Shown here piece by piece: positions 63,358 through 64,000 of a DNA stretch of 64,000 nt. A program made the translations under genes and the position numbers. The notes beneath the pieces were generated by a model. It searched no databases and had not been told where the DNA came from. It was given only the letters and a program-made list of their open reading frames with translations. This DNA comes from Acidobacteriota bacterium (GTDB lineage: Bacteria > Acidobacteriota > UBA6911 > RPQK01 > JAJDTT01): contig JAPPLF010000092.1 of the NCBI GenBank assembly GCA_028874215.1, positions 1 through 64,000 of the forward strand, in the 5' to 3' direction. How positions within the stretch are numbered: the first letter of the stretch is position 1; every line of letters starts with the position of its first letter.

Positions 63358-64000
63358 ATGACCAAAGTTGATGAGATCCCGATTCGCCTTGCCGAAGAAC
63401 TGATCCTCCTGATGCTCAACGAACGGAGCGGCTATTTGGAGATGGTTCCAGGCTGGAACTTCTCCTGCGTCATGGCGGGCGCCGTAATCGCAGATCTCGC
63501 GCTGGCAAATCGCATCGACACCGATCTGCAAGTGCTGTATATCACGGATCCCACTCCAACGGGAGACAACCTGCTCGATCCGACGCTCAGCGAAATCGCC
63601 GAGTCCAAGGAACTCTTCGAGGCACAGTATTGGATTGAACGGAACGCGGCCCGTTCCGAGGAAATCGTAACGGCCACGCTGGACCGCTTGGTGGAGAGGG
63701 GAATTCTCGAGTATCGAAGCGGCGGATTCTGGATGCTCTCGCGCGACGTTTCGCGCTCGGGAAGCTATTCGACGTCCGACAACAAGATCCGTCAGGAAGC
63801 CAGGGCAAGAGTCCTGGACGCCATCTTGACCGACACCATTCCGGATCCCCACGACGCCATTCTCGTTGCCTTGATGCATACCTGCGACGGGTTCAAGCTG
63901 GTGCTTTCGCCCGAGGATTACGAGGAAAAGCTCAAACGGATCGAGATCATCGCCCAGTTGGACCTGGTGGGGCGGTCGGTTGCCGAGGCGGTGAAGCAGA
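63358..64000 (+). CDS. GPP34 (GOLPH3-like) domain protein, 3' end outside window
   Basis: At least 214 residues are coded; the gene runs off the window. The start IPIRLAEELILLMLNERSG and following GAVIADLALANRIDTDL match the GPP34 domain, as does the later LDRLVERGILEYR. Eukaryotic GOLPH3 proteins bind phosphoinositide lipid at the Golgi; in bacteria the role is unknown, perhaps membrane binding. A GGAAGG ribosome site comes before ATG 63358. It lies 58 bp after the pump stub. Confidence 0.85.
   Translation, partial: MTKVDEIPIRLAEELILLMLNERSGYLEMVPGWNFSCVMAGAVIADLALANRIDTDLQVLYITDPTPTGDNLLDPTLSEIAESKELFEAQYWIERNAARSEEIVTATLDRLVERGILEYRSGGFWMLSRDVSRSGSYSTSDNKIRQEARARVLDAILTDTIPDPHDAILVALMHTCDGFKLVLSPEDYEEKLKRIEIIAQLDLVGRSVAEAVKQ

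Overview
The window is a 64 kb piece of a GC-rich, Gram-negative-type chromosome. It has outer-membrane factors, Lol-like and RND-type envelope systems and many lipoproteins. The gene mix includes a stand-alone S55 peptidase, GldA-like ABC plus DUF4340 genes, a PhyH-type oxygenase, a PL10 lyase, an M64 peptidase, lysine 6-aminotransferase and a Tes/Mss-like radical SAM enzyme. This resembles uncultured Acidobacteriota, but that assignment is inference; there is no rRNA gene in the window. I see no tRNA, rRNA, CRISPR array, prophage or intact insertion sequence.

Layout. 0.1-6.7 kb (minus strand): groES-groEL under a CIRCE operator with a clear terminator, then an ArnT/PMT-like glycosyltransferase, cysS and lat. 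6.8-9.5 kb (plus): purC, a PHP phosphoesterase, cvpA and a small Fis-like regulator. A cluster of hairpins, possibly a MITE-like element, separates them from convergent smc (9.7-13.3 kb). 13.4-17.5 kb (plus): an S55 (SpoIVB-type) peptidase and a secreted seven-repeat propeller protein. 17.4-19.6 kb (minus): an FMN-binding protein, a small cytochrome b and ApbE, which together look like an extracytoplasmic flavin electron-transfer module. 19.7-21.7 kb (minus): an orphan solute-binding lipoprotein and NfuA. 22.0-24.5 kb (plus): a radical SAM protein of the Tes/MJ0619/Mss type and a pterin carbinolamine dehydratase.

24.9-26.7 kb is a small defence-like patch: an SBD-HNH (phosphorothioate-type) endonuclease and a Phd-VapC toxin-antitoxin pair with a perfect 26-bp palindrome in its promoter. 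26.8-33.8 kb holds a cysteine-rich protein, DUF2203, and a six-gene envelope operon: lipoprotein, LolA-like carrier, two FtsX-type permeases, LolD-like ATPase and a beta-barrel. 33.9-38.4 kb: M23 and M64 peptidases, a 3-hydroxyacyl-CoA dehydrogenase and a GT-A-like glycosyltransferase. 38.4-44.7 kb (minus): a carbohydrate cluster (PL10 lyase, SSS symporter, zinc dehydrogenase) and a TPR lipoprotein. 45.0-51.8 kb (plus): a GldA-like ATPase, a fused GldF-GldG protein, a DUF4340 protein and an unusual dioxygenase-esterase fusion. 52.1-59.0 kb: Fic protein, enolase-superfamily dehydratase, a glycosidase-like propeller, a DUF4143 ATPase whose start codon directly abuts four 23-bp tandem repeats, and a secreted nucleoside hydrolase. 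59.2-64.0 kb: a probable frameshifted gene, a TetR-regulated efflux operon (outer-membrane factor and adaptor) in which the inner-membrane pump is reduced to a nine-codon stub, and a GPP34 protein cut by the window end.

The best candidates for something little described are the Tes-like enzyme, the PhyH-esterase fusion, the repeat-abutted DUF4143 gene, the hairpin cluster with a shared loop at 9.5 kb, and the six-gene Lol-like operon.
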